Positions 24,260 through 33,462 of a stretch of 41,600 bases of DNA are shown piece after piece. The stretch is from a virus: positions 1 to 41,600 of IMG/VR virus record IMGVR_UViG_3300009481_000030. One strand, given 5' to 3'. The notes under the pieces were generated by a model. The model was not told where the DNA came from, did not search any database, and saw nothing but the letters and a program-made list of their open reading frames with translations. Position numbers and translations under genes: made by a program. Numbering within the stretch: the first letter of the stretch is position 1; each line of letters opens with the position of its first letter.

Positions 24260-27200
24260 ATGAGTCACATAGTTGTACTTTCAGATAGAGTTAAAGAACT
24301 CAGCTATACTACCGGTACAGGCCCAATGGCGCTCAACGGTGCGGCAACTGGGTTTAGCTCCTTTGGCTCTTATTATGACCATAATGCTCCCCTCTTTTAC
24401 GCAATCACGGATGGGACAAATTATGAGGTAGGTTCTGGCCTTTACCAAAGCGCCGCTTACGACGCTGGTGATGGTATTACAGAAAACCAACTTGTCAGAT
24501 TTCCAATGCGAAGCAGCAATTCGCACAGTAAGGTAGACTGGTCTGACGGCACGAAAGAAATCTATGTTACCTATCCCGCAACCCATTCCGTGTACACCGG
24601 GTCAGGTCTAGGGACATTCCCAGCACCCCAAGCTAGCGGTCTTGCTTTTTGGGAAACTTCTAATTTACTCAACTACGATAATAATATCGTGTGGGATTCT
24701 ACCAACAAGAGGGTTGGTATTGGAACCGGAACCCCTCAGTATTCAATGGATATTGGCGGTCATGGGGCTTCTTCAGCAGTTCAAGCTTCTGGTTTTATCG
24801 TTGGCACATCAGGTATATTCTTTCCTAGCGGAACAAGCATTCCCGGATATAGTGGTGGCCGTCAGATTGAACACTTTATAAGAAACGAGCTAGACCAGAG
24901 TGCTCTTGACGCAGGCCTGATCGGTGGCTCAACAGGGTCATCTGCTGTCCTTGAACTGAGCGGCATTGTAAACCAGTATATATTCCTTAAGCAGCAAAGT
25001 AAGGGTCTGGTTCTTGCTGGACCAGCGAGTGGTTGTGAAGGCTCTTGCTCTCCCGCCTATCCCTCTTTCCGATTCTTAACCCTAGAAGATATCCCAAGTC
25101 TGGCAAGTCTTTACGTAACACCCCACGACACCGCAGCAAAGGGTGGAGTGGCTATATGGCATGAAGATAAGATTATTGGCTATGACCCATCGTTCATTTG
25201 GGATAGCGGGTTCAACAAACTAGGTGTTAACGTTCCACTCCCGACTTACACCCTTGATGTTGGTGGAGAAGGGCGAGTCCGAGGTGCTTTGCAGGTAGAT
25301 ACCGGATTAAACGTTGGTGAGAACACCGTCATGAGCGGCAACCTTCAGGTCAGAGGTAATCTTGACGTTGTTGGTACAACTACTTATATAGATAGTGAAA
25401 CTGTCACGGTTTTAGATAAAAACTTAGAACTTGGCTCTTTAAGTGGTGATGCTCGCTGGACAGACGCTCAGATTGATGGGGGCGGTCTGATTCTCAAGAC
25501 AACAGACTCAACCGGTGACAAGCTATGGATCTGGAAAGACGCAACAGACGCTTGGACTACTAGCGGTAATATAGACGTTAGCGGAATTACTGGTCTCACG
25601 GCTGGTAGTGGCTTGAGCCTCACATATAATTCAAATGGTCAATTACTCAACCTCAATGTAACAGATGTTTTCAGAATCAATTCAAATGACAGTACCGAGA
25701 GGGAAGTAACGCAAGACGACAAGATTGTATTCAAGGGTGTTAGCGGGATCGCAACATCTACTGATATTTCAGCGTCCAATCCTAATACGTTGAATGTATT
25801 CTTTGATCCCACTGAGCTGTCTGGCATACTTAACAGCGCGGCTTCCACCGCCGCAGACGACCTAACTACCGCCAACTTTACGGCTGCAACATTAGTTACA
25901 GAGCCAGAGGGTCTAAACTCTAGCGACAACGACACCAGCATACCGACGACAGCAGCAGTTAAAGACTATGCAGACCTAGTATCTGGCCTTTTACCGTTAG
26001 CCGGAAGTGGTCTCATTCTAACTACAGACAATAGGCTCCATTTTGCGGACCCCAACAGCCTGACAAGCATGCTTGACGGCGACATTGTTTCCAATGACCA
26101 ACTGCTCATCTTTGATGACGATCCGGGTGTTTGGAAGTCTGTCACCATTGAAGAACTTCAAGATGAGATTCAGGCTGGTAACATAGTCGCAGCGGGTAGT
26201 GGTCTTATTATTGACGGCGACAAGAAGGTACACCTCTCTGACCCGGCTAACTTGACCAGCATGCTGGATGGAGATATTATTGCTAGTGACCAATTACTCA
26301 TCTTTGATAATGATCCCGGCGTTTGGAAGTCTGTCACTATTGAAGAACTGCAAGACGAAATTCAGGATGGGAATGTAATCACTGCTGGGAGCGGCTTGAT
26401 TCTTGACAGTGAAAAGCAAATGCACCTCTCTGATCCAGCCAACTTGACCAGTATGGCCGATGAAGATATTGTCTCTAGTGATCAACTTCTCGTTTTTGAT
26501 GACGATCCGGGTGTCTGGAAGTCTGTTACCATCGAAGAACTTCAAGACGAGATGCAGGGCGGGAATATAATCACTGCTGGAAGTGGCTTGGTTCTTGACG
26601 GTGAAAAACAAATGCACCTCGACGATCCAGCAAACCTCACTAGTATGCTTGACGGAGACATTGTTGCCTCTGATCAGATGCTGATCTTTGACGATGATTC
26701 TGGAAAGTGGAAGACGGTTACAATAGAAGAGCTTCAGGATGAGATCGACCCCGGCGACGGTGGCGGAGGTTGGTTTAAATACGTAGACATCGACGATGCC
26801 GACTCCGGTAGCTGGGGAACTTCCAATATCGAGGCAGAGACTGACGCCACCCTCAAGCTAGTTGCCGGTTCTGGTATTGAGCTTGGAAGTAGAGACTCAA
26901 CAGAAAACGCAATCAGAATATATAATACTGGTATGCCGTATGTGTCTGGTATGCTGGTACATGCATCCGGCGCTCTCGATTCCAGAATTACAACCGTAAC
27001 AGATGCTAACACACTGCTCATCAATGCCTCTGGAGCCGCCATTTCTGGATGGGCAAACAACCGCTATGACACTAACGCCACTACGTTCCACGCTTCTGGC
27101 CATGCAATCTCTGGTTGGGCTGGTAGTCTCGTTGACGGCATAGTTTCGTATCATGCTTCCGGGCATGCAATCTCTGGTTGGGCAAACAACCGCTATGACA

Positions 27201-30200
27201 CAAATAGAGCCTTGATTAACGCATCTGGAGCGGCCATATCTGGCTGGGCTAACAATCGTTATGATACTAACGCTACTACGTTCCATGCTTCTGGCCACGC
27301 AATCTCTGGTTGGGCTGGAACCCAATTCAGAACAGCCGGAAGCGGTTTAGCCCTTCATGGCGTTAGCATGGTTCTTCAAGACCCAGATACAGATTATGAT
27401 GCTGTCACAGCAGGCACTACGGTGGGTGCAGACCAAGTTCTAGTATGGGATGATAGCGATTCACGTTGGAAGCACATGTCTCTAACCGAGATGAACGCTG
27501 AAATGCTTGATAGTGCACACATAGACGATGAAGAGGTTGATGTATCAACTGATTACGTTCTCTTCTTAGATGGTGGCGTGAACGGGGCTATTAAGAAGGA
27601 AAGCTGGGCTGATTTTGCAGCCAAAATAGCTGGGACAAACATAGGTTCGTCAAATGGTCAATTGACCGGTGGCGCAGGCGGAGCTGGTGGTGAGACTAAC
27701 CAAAACGCTTGGTCTTATGTCAAGATTAATGGGGGGGCAGACACAACCAACGGACCAACAATCGACGCTAGCGAGAAGACAGATACCGTTGATTTTAGTG
27801 GTGTTAAAGGTGTTGAAATCACCTCTGTAACATCTTCCGATTCCGTTGTGTTCTCAGCAGCACCTGCTTCTGGCTGGACTAATTACCTAGTTGCCCACTC
27901 TGGCGCTGCCATTTCTGGGTGGGCTGGTGATCAGGTTGCAGCAAACACGGCCTTGATTAACGCATCCGGGGCAGCAATCTCCGGCTGGGCTGGCGATGAG
28001 ATTACAGCAAACACGGCCTTGATTAACGCATCCGGGGCAGCAATCTCCGGCTGGGCCAGTGATCGTATTGATGTCAACACAGGGTTGATCAACGATAACA
28101 CTAGCTTAGTTAACAATTTGGACTTCTTCAAGATAGTCAAGGTTACTGACACAGATGGTGGCGGCTGGGGAACTTCTGATATAAACGCAGATACGGCTGA
28201 TGAGACGCTTAGCATTGTTGGCGGCAGTGGTATTGAGTTGGGTACAATTGATGGTACAGATAACAAGCTTCGCATTTACAACACCGGTATGCCTTACGTG
28301 TCTGGTATGCTTGTTCACGCTTCCGGCTCACTGCGTGACGCAATTACAGCAAACACAGCCCTTGTAAATGCATCTGGAGCTTCGATTTCTGGGTGGGCTG
28401 GTGATCAGATTACAGCAAACACGGCGTTGATTAATGCGTCTGGAGCATCCGTCTCAGGATACGCCGCAAGCTTTGGCATATTCAAGACGGTTGAGGTTGA
28501 CAACACAGATACAGAATACACTTGGGATGACACCACATCCGTTGCTGACGCTGTAACTGATACTCTTAAGCTAGTTTCTGGTTCGGGTATAGAACTGTCA
28601 GCAGATGCAGAGCTTGATTCCATAAGAATATACAACACGGGCATGCCATTTGTCTCAGGAATGTTGGTCCACGCCTCTGGGGCATTGAACGACAAGATAG
28701 ATGGAACGTCTAATATCACTGCCGATTCTGGCGTTATTCGGGTTGGTAATGAAATCAGGCTTGAACCCAATACATTAGTTCATTTGGATGGGTTTGATGT
28801 TGGTCTTGCCGATCAGGACTTTAAATTTCTTTCTATTGGCACAGACGATGAGAAATGCTGGGGTGCCAATAATGGCTCTCAAAATATATACCGGATGCTG
28901 ATTGGCTATAAAGCTGGCAGATGGGATAAAGGGAGCGATGGCGTCCAGACTGGGAATTCGCATGCCAATATGATAGGAGCTTTTGCGGGGTACGATTCAG
29001 ATGGCTGTAATGATACCAATGCGTTGGGTCGTTCAGCGGGATCTGATGCCCGGATGCTTCCTTATAGTAACATAATAGGCTACTATGCTGGTTTTCATGC
29101 CACAGGCTGTAGTACGTCTAACATGATAGGCCGCGAAGCTGGTCGTCAGGCAACTGGTTGTGACTACACTACTATGATTGGTTTGCAGGCTGGGATGCAT
29201 TCAAAAGATTCTGAAAGTGGCATCATGATTGGGAATGGGGCTGGGTTTAAAGCGTTAATGACGTTGGATACCATTATGTTAGGCCGAAGCGCAGCAAGCG
29301 GCGTTAACTCATGCGTGTCCAGTGTCGCCATTGGTTATCAAGCCGGGGCGGAGGCAGTAAGTTGCAAGCATGACAGCATGATTGGTTCTCAAGCTGGGTA
29401 TGAGGCGACCAACGGCCTAAGCAACAACATAATGGGCTACCAAGCGGGGTATCAAGGAAGTTGGAATCAATACACCAACATGATTGGAGCCACTGCTGGT
29501 TACGGGTCGTACAACAACGAGTACGCCGACCTAATGGGCTATGGCGTTGGTAGGGAGTCAACACGTCTCGATTTCACATCCGCCATTGGTTATCACGCCA
29601 TGTATAGGGCAGAAGATGTCGAGTCCACAGTCGCCATTGGTTATTACGCCGGTGCGCACTCAAAAGATGCACTTAAGTCTGTATTTCATGGTCGGCATGC
29701 GGGGTATGGGACCAGCGGGGTTATCAACGCGATTGCTATTGGTCCATCCGCCATGTATAAGAGTGATCACCGCATTATGGCAAAAGATGAAAATGGTACA
29801 GCCACTGAGTTTGACTCCGACAACAGAGTCAACTCATACGCCATATCATTAGGTCAGCAAAGTTTTCAAAAGTCCCAGAGGGTTGTAAATAGTATTGCCA
29901 TTGGTCGCAGAACCCTTGAGATGTCGAGACCATTCATAACCAACTGGGCCGATGACGATCATATCATAAAGGACATGTACGGTAACGTCCTTGATTACAC
30001 GAACTTTGCCGCTTTTGGAACTAAGAACGATGTTGCTATTGGCTACCAAGCGATGTCCCAGTCAAGGTTTACAGAGTCTAATATAGCTATTGGCGAGCAC
30101 TCCATGTCGAATGTGGGGCAGGTTAATATGAGGGGCGGCAAGTCGCGTACCTACCTCGGCAGGGAAAGCTGGCAGACAGAGCCGACAGCTCAAGAGTATA

Positions 30201-30967
30201 AGAGCGCTGGAGCAAAACACAACATTGCGATAGGCACATGGGCAGGGTACATTGGTGGTGATTTCTCAGATCGTGTCGGCGTCTACAAAAATCAGTACAA
30301 TACATTTATTGGATACAGGGCCGGTGAGGCAGGTAATTGGAAGCCCCATCAAAACTGCGGAATCATATTAGCTGGATCAGACGGTGATAATGTTATCGAA
30401 TCTGCCGGTGTGAATAAATTCAATCTATTCAACACCATTTCCGGGGATCATGCTCACACTGGAGCGAGTGCTTGCTCTGTCAGGATTGGCGATGTCACGG
30501 TTGTATCTACCCCCGGCGCCACACTACACATAAAACCAAAATTAACAACCCAATTCCCCTTAAAGGTTGACACCACGTCTACCGAGGGTAGGCCCCTAAT
30601 TATAACCGTAAACAAACACAATATCAACCTAAACAAGGGTGGTGCGCACTTCAACGGGAGTTCATACATCCAGCGTATTGATGGTCTTAGCTCCAACAAT
30701 ACCTCGGCACAATCTGTGTATGCGAGACCGGAAAACCCAATTGTTAACTCCCGTGGATGGCTATGTGTTCCATGTTTCGACGCAAGGAACCAGTCCGGCT
30801 CCAAAAAGGGAGCTATACTACCAAAAGCGTCTGAGAACAATGGTATGGTGGCCTTCTTGTGGGCTGACAACAACAACATGTTTCACGTGTACGCAATGGG
30901 TAATTACTGGTGGAGATCTATCGACCCGTTCCATAAAAACCACGGTTTCGGAAACTGGCATAACTAA
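24260..30967 (+). CDS. Giant fibre protein 4 (2235 aa), DRVKE-type anchor
   Basis: The largest complete protein. The N-terminal domain (LSDRVKELSYTTGTGPMALN, later KEIYVTYPATHS) is the same fibre anchor as in the protein at 20642. A 64-residue unit (DQLLIFDDDPGVWKSVTIEE) repeats four times at about residues 600-830. Then comes a repeat (RIYNTGMPYVSGMLVHASG) seen three times, mixed with 22-residue INASGAAISGWA units. From about residue 1540 to 2050 there are YadA-like repeats (NMIGAFAGY, SVAIGYQAGA, SAIGYHAM). The last 35 residues (FLWADNNNMFHVYAMGNYWW) may be the receptor-binding tip. AAGGGA precedes the start. Confidence 0.82.
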   Translation: MSHIVVLSDRVKELSYTTGTGPMALNGAATGFSSFGSYYDHNAPLFYAITDGTNYEVGSGLYQSAAYDAGDGITENQLVRFPMRSSNSHSKVDWSDGTKEIYVTYPATHSVYTGSGLGTFPAPQASGLAFWETSNLLNYDNNIVWDSTNKRVGIGTGTPQYSMDIGGHGASSAVQASGFIVGTSGIFFPSGTSIPGYSGGRQIEHFIRNELDQSALDAGLIGGSTGSSAVLELSGIVNQYIFLKQQSKGLVLAGPASGCEGSCSPAYPSFRFLTLEDIPSLASLYVTPHDTAAKGGVAIWHEDKIIGYDPSFIWDSGFNKLGVNVPLPTYTLDVGGEGRVRGALQVDTGLNVGENTVMSGNLQVRGNLDVVGTTTYIDSETVTVLDKNLELGSLSGDARWTDAQIDGGGLILKTTDSTGDKLWIWKDATDAWTTSGNIDVSGITGLTAGSGLSLTYNSNGQLLNLNVTDVFRINSNDSTEREVTQDDKIVFKGVSGIATSTDISASNPNTLNVFFDPTELSGILNSAASTAADDLTTANFTAATLVTEPEGLNSSDNDTSIPTTAAVKDYADLVSGLLPLAGSGLILTTDNRLHFADPNSLTSMLDGDIVSNDQLLIFDDDPGVWKSVTIEELQDEIQAGNIVAAGSGLIIDGDKKVHLSDPANLTSMLDGDIIASDQLLIFDNDPGVWKSVTIEELQDEIQDGNVITAGSGLILDSEKQMHLSDPANLTSMADEDIVSSDQLLVFDDDPGVWKSVTIEELQDEMQGGNIITAGSGLVLDGEKQMHLDDPANLTSMLDGDIVASDQMLIFDDDSGKWKTVTIEELQDEIDPGDGGGGWFKYVDIDDADSGSWGTSNIEAETDATLKLVAGSGIELGSRDSTENAIRIYNTGMPYVSGMLVHASGALDSRITTVTDANTLLINASGAAISGWANNRYDTNATTFHASGHAISGWAGSLVDGIVSYHASGHAISGWANNRYDTNRALINASGAAISGWANNRYDTNATTFHASGHAISGWAGTQFRTAGSGLALHGVSMVLQDPDTDYDAVTAGTTVGADQVLVWDDSDSRWKHMSLTEMNAEMLDSAHIDDEEVDVSTDYVLFLDGGVNGAIKKESWADFAAKIAGTNIGSSNGQLTGGAGGAGGETNQNAWSYVKINGGADTTNGPTIDASEKTDTVDFSGVKGVEITSVTSSDSVVFSAAPASGWTNYLVAHSGAAISGWAGDQVAANTALINASGAAISGWAGDEITANTALINASGAAISGWASDRIDVNTGLINDNTSLVNNLDFFKIVKVTDTDGGGWGTSDINADTADETLSIVGGSGIELGTIDGTDNKLRIYNTGMPYVSGMLVHASGSLRDAITANTALVNASGASISGWAGDQITANTALINASGASVSGYAASFGIFKTVEVDNTDTEYTWDDTTSVADAVTDTLKLVSGSGIELSADAELDSIRIYNTGMPFVSGMLVHASGALNDKIDGTSNITADSGVIRVGNEIRLEPNTLVHLDGFDVGLADQDFKFLSIGTDDEKCWGANNGSQNIYRMLIGYKAGRWDKGSDGVQTGNSHANMIGAFAGYDSDGCNDTNALGRSAGSDARMLPYSNIIGYYAGFHATGCSTSNMIGREAGRQATGCDYTTMIGLQAGMHSKDSESGIMIGNGAGFKALMTLDTIMLGRSAASGVNSCVSSVAIGYQAGAEAVSCKHDSMIGSQAGYEATNGLSNNIMGYQAGYQGSWNQYTNMIGATAGYGSYNNEYADLMGYGVGRESTRLDFTSAIGYHAMYRAEDVESTVAIGYYAGAHSKDALKSVFHGRHAGYGTSGVINAIAIGPSAMYKSDHRIMAKDENGTATEFDSDNRVNSYAISLGQQSFQKSQRVVNSIAIGRRTLEMSRPFITNWADDDHIIKDMYGNVLDYTNFAAFGTKNDVAIGYQAMSQSRFTESNIAIGEHSMSNVGQVNMRGGKSRTYLGRESWQTEPTAQEYKSAGAKHNIAIGTWAGYIGGDFSDRVGVYKNQYNTFIGYRAGEAGNWKPHQNCGIILAGSDGDNVIESAGVNKFNLFNTISGDHAHTGASACSVRIGDVTVVSTPGATLHIKPKLTTQFPLKVDTTSTEGRPLIITVNKHNINLNKGGAHFNGSSYIQRIDGLSSNNTSAQSVYARPENPIVNSRGWLCVPCFDARNQSGSKKGAILPKASENNGMVAFLWADNNNMFHVYAMGNYWWRSIDPFHKNHGFGNWHN
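26060..26748 (+). repeat. Four-copy 192-bp tandem repeat inside fibre 4
   Basis: Copies begin at 26060, 26252, 26444 and 26636, exactly 192 bases (64 codons) apart; the fourth is cut short after EELQDEI. Each encodes LTSMxDxDI followed by QLLxFDDDPGVWKSVTIEELQ (with variants). Copies differ at many synonymous sites, so they are not recent duplicates. Confidence 0.9.
27939..28056 (+). repeat. Exact 52-base direct repeat, 66-base period, in fibre 4
   Basis: The 52 bases at 27939-27990 recur without change at 28005-28056. They encode one 22-residue unit of the shaft (NTALINASGAAISGW). Exact identity, unlike the diverged units around it, points to a recent unit gain or a gene-conversion event. 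Confidence 0.85.
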
Positions 30968-31017
30968 TAATCCTAAAGGACAGTAATATTTAACACCAAC
31001 TATTTGGAGAAAATAAC

Positions 31018-31275
31018 ATGGCTGATGTAGCAATTAATGTAAGCGGAACAACAGAAAGGAACGGCTCGGTGGTTGTTGGTGCTCCTAGAGGAGCAGGCAC
31101 CGGCGCTCTTGGTTCCAAGTATACGTTGTTGCCCGGAGATTCAACAGACATGGTAAACAAGGGTGCGTTCTACGGTCACAATGATGCGTTAGAGCCGACT
31201 GTCCTTGATACCAAGTATGATGGCCGGTTCGACGACGTTAGATACTATTCTGGTGATAGACCTGCTGACGCATAA
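31018..31275 (+). CDS. 85-aa virion-region protein, unknown
   Basis: Starts MADVAINVSGTTERNGSVVV after TTTGGAGAAAATAAC. It is glycine/alanine-rich and has no helix-forming core (GAPRGAGTGALGSKYTLLPG), suggesting a small, partly disordered virion protein. It follows the second giant fibre and precedes neck-type genes. No promoter motif was found in its 50-base upstream gap. Function unknown. Confidence 0.6.
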   Translation: MADVAINVSGTTERNGSVVVGAPRGAGTGALGSKYTLLPGDSTDMVNKGAFYGHNDALEPTVLDTKYDGRFDDVRYYSGDRPADA

Positions 31276-31285
31276 GGAATAAACC

Positions 31286-31774
31286 ATGCCCATTAGTGTC
31301 CCGCAAAGTGTTTTTGATAAATACTACGATGTCATCGACTCGACTTTTGATATCTTTGGCGTTACGTGCCAATTAGTTTCGATAGAAAAGGTTGAGGAGA
31401 TCATATATTCGCCAGACAATAACATCCCTGATAGGAACTCTATCAACGCTCATAGAAACAGGGGAGGTGGCGGCTACGACAGGGGAACAAAGACTATAAA
31501 AGAAGTAGAGTCATTTACGGATATAAAGCTCAAAGTCTATTGGGACGCAAAGGACTGGGTTGGTGTCGCTGGAAACATTAAAGCTCAAGATAACACAATA
31601 CAGACTATAGGATTAATGAAAGACTTACCAAAGATACTAAAAGCAAAAGAACTTATAGTACACAAGGGCATAAAAGACTACGGAGAGATGAGGTTCCAGA
31701 GAAACGGGGCGCACATTCCAATAGGGTTAAAACAAGATAGATATTTTTCCTGCTTATGGCAGAGGACCACATAA
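31286..31774 (+). CDS. Probable neck / head-completion protein
   Basis: A 162-residue protein beginning MPISVPQSVFDKYYDVIDST with AAGGAA upstream. The pattern 'FDIFGVTCQLVSIEKVEEII...NIPDRNSINAHRNRGGGGYD' and the beta-rich second half (DIKLKVYWDAKDWVG) are compatible with a head-closure or stopper protein placed under the portal adaptor. It overlaps the next gene by a single base (TAATG). Assignment is by position and weak pattern only. Confidence 0.5.
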   Translation: MPISVPQSVFDKYYDVIDSTFDIFGVTCQLVSIEKVEEIIYSPDNNIPDRNSINAHRNRGGGGYDRGTKTIKEVESFTDIKLKVYWDAKDWVGVAGNIKAQDNTIQTIGLMKDLPKILKAKELIVHKGIKDYGEMRFQRNGAHIPIGLKQDRYFSCLWQRTT

Positions 31775-32415
31775 TGACGATTAGTATCGAGCTGGTTGAG
31801 TCTCTGGCTTCTTTCACTAAAAAGGTTAATGCCGGAATTGCAAGCCACTTAAACAAAAGACTTAGATCAAAACATAGCTATATAACTTCGAGAGTCAGGG
31901 GTTATGTCCAGATGTGGATTAGGGCACAGCCAGAACTGCTGGATCTAGCCACAAATTACGGGACAGCAGGTTCTCTCGCTAGTCAGCTTGGGTTTACTTA
32001 TGGAAGTAGTAGGGGGGTTGCGGATTTGGTGGCCGTGGCGGTTGCCGCATCCGTTGAAGTTCACGTCCAAAAATTTGATTCAAACTTAAACGGAGGAGTT
32101 TTTGTAAAGATACAACCAAGAGATTTTGCAAACCTTGTTGGGGTTGGTGGGGCATCTATACCAATAGCGGGAGGTTCACTGCCTTGGCTGGAATGGCTTT
32201 TGCAAGAGGGGCACACAACGCTTATTGTGGGGTACGAGTACAACCCACAAACTGGTCTTGGTAGATCAAAAGCTGGAAATATGAAAGCTGGAGGGTCTTG
32301 GAGAGTCCCACCGCAGTATGCGGGCACGGTAGATTCAAACTTTATCACCAGAGCACTTGTTGGCCCCGCTCAAGCAAAAGACATAACTAGAATATTCAAA
32401 GCTATTTTTAGGTAA
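31774..32415 (+). CDS. Probable tail completion / minor tail protein
   Basis: A 213-residue protein. The start at 31774 (MTISIELVESLASF) is chosen because it forms a TAATG junction with the previous stop and has AGAGGA eight bases upstream; an ATG 18 bases earlier is possible. The N-terminal half is helical and basic (KRLRSKHSYITSRVRGYVQM). The middle has beta segments, followed by IPIAGGSLPWLEWLLQEGHT and a glycine-rich GRSKAGNMKAGGSWRVPP. The 'SLPWLEWLLxG' pattern occurs in phage neck/tail-completion proteins. Exact role uncertain. Confidence 0.52.
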   Translation: MTISIELVESLASFTKKVNAGIASHLNKRLRSKHSYITSRVRGYVQMWIRAQPELLDLATNYGTAGSLASQLGFTYGSSRGVADLVAVAVAASVEVHVQKFDSNLNGGVFVKIQPRDFANLVGVGGASIPIAGGSLPWLEWLLQEGHTTLIVGYEYNPQTGLGRSKAGNMKAGGSWRVPPQYAGTVDSNFITRALVGPAQAKDITRIFKAIFR

Positions 32416-32421
32416 TTTACA

Positions 32422-33408
32422 ATGTCTACAGAACAACATTTCAACCTAAAAGGCATAGATGATATCTTTGACACAACTCTAAGCAATGAGTTGCAAGATA
32501 ATATTGTTGAGTTTTTAGATTGGGCGTTGTTACAAAAGGGAAATTATTACAATGTTACAGTTGGTGAGCTATCGCCCCAAGGCTATGACTATAGCAAACT
32601 AAGGCCTTCATCAAATGAAAACTATGCTTCTGGAGTAGCTTGGGAAGGCTCTAGGAAAAACTGGGTGTGGCAAAGCGGGGTAGCTTCTTCGCCGTCGCCT
32701 TTAGTTGGAGACAATAATACGATTCCGGGGATATCAGGCGTCTATGTAGACGATACGTTTTACGCATCTAATACCGTTGGGACGTATGCCCACAACGTGG
32801 ACTATTTTAACGGCAGGGTGGTTTTTGATTCAGCGATCCCCACGACAAGTAAAGTGCAGGTAGAGCATAGCTACAAGTGGATTAATGTTGTGTATGCTAA
32901 CAACTTGCCATGGATTAGAGAGATACAATATAGAACTTATGACCAGAATGGGGAATTCCTACAGACTGGAAAGGGACGATGGGAACAACCGGCTGAAATG
33001 AGGGTTCAACTACCCGCAATAGCAGTTGAGGTTGTACCAAGGAGAGGAATGAGGGGTTACCAATTAGGTGGTGGGCAGTACATAAATACTGACGTTTTAT
33101 TTCACTGCTTGGCGGAGGATGAGCTTACTAGAAATAAGCTAGTGGATATTGTCTCGTTGCAGAACGAGAAAAAAATCTTTATGTTTGACAGCAATTCTAT
33201 AGCCTCAAGCGGAGATTTCCCCCTAGATTATAGAGGTTTTCCAACATCCGGGGCTTTAAGATACCCGGACTTGGTAAATAAACACTATAAGGATGGTGGA
33301 AGCCTCAGATTGGCTAATGCATCAATACAGGGTATGGATGTTATAAATAGCAATTTTTCCGCAGGTATAGTCAAGTTGACAACTGAGGTAATTAGACCAA
33401 AGATTTGA
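32422..33408 (+). CDS. Virion protein, probable neck or tail terminator
   Basis: A 328-residue protein between the completion-type gene and the tail tube gene. The start MSTEQHFNLKGIDDIFDTTL has only a weak AGG upstream. It contains several beta-rich stretches (GVYVDDTFYASNTVGTYAHN; STSKVQVEHSYKWIN type) and MRVQLPAIAVEVVPRRGMRG. The C-terminal pattern FHCLAEDELTRNKLVDIVSL resembles the core of tail-terminator-like proteins that cap the tube. A head-tail joining or tail terminator function is an inference from order. Confidence 0.5.
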   Translation: MSTEQHFNLKGIDDIFDTTLSNELQDNIVEFLDWALLQKGNYYNVTVGELSPQGYDYSKLRPSSNENYASGVAWEGSRKNWVWQSGVASSPSPLVGDNNTIPGISGVYVDDTFYASNTVGTYAHNVDYFNGRVVFDSAIPTTSKVQVEHSYKWINVVYANNLPWIREIQYRTYDQNGEFLQTGKGRWEQPAEMRVQLPAIAVEVVPRRGMRGYQLGGGQYINTDVLFHCLAEDELTRNKLVDIVSLQNEKKIFMFDSNSIASSGDFPLDYRGFPTSGALRYPDLVNKHYKDGGSLRLANASIQGMDVINSNFSAGIVKLTTEVIRPKI

Positions 33409-33413
33409 GTTTT

Positions 33414-33423
33414 AGTGTATAAT
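33414..33423 (+). promoter_or_regulatory. Late-type promoter L6 (-10 only)
   Basis: AGTGTATAAT followed by AAAATAGAG in the 54-base gap before the tail tube gene. No TTGACA box lies upstream. A dedicated promoter fits the high copy number needed of a tube protein. Confidence 0.62.
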
Positions 33424-33462
33424 AAAATAGAGTTTTTCTAACTTTCTACAGGAGAGAATAAT

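Noticed and set aside
26060-28060. Regular repeats read as a CRISPR array
   Set aside because: They are in-frame coding repeats in a fibre gene, with long units and no unique spacers of fixed size.
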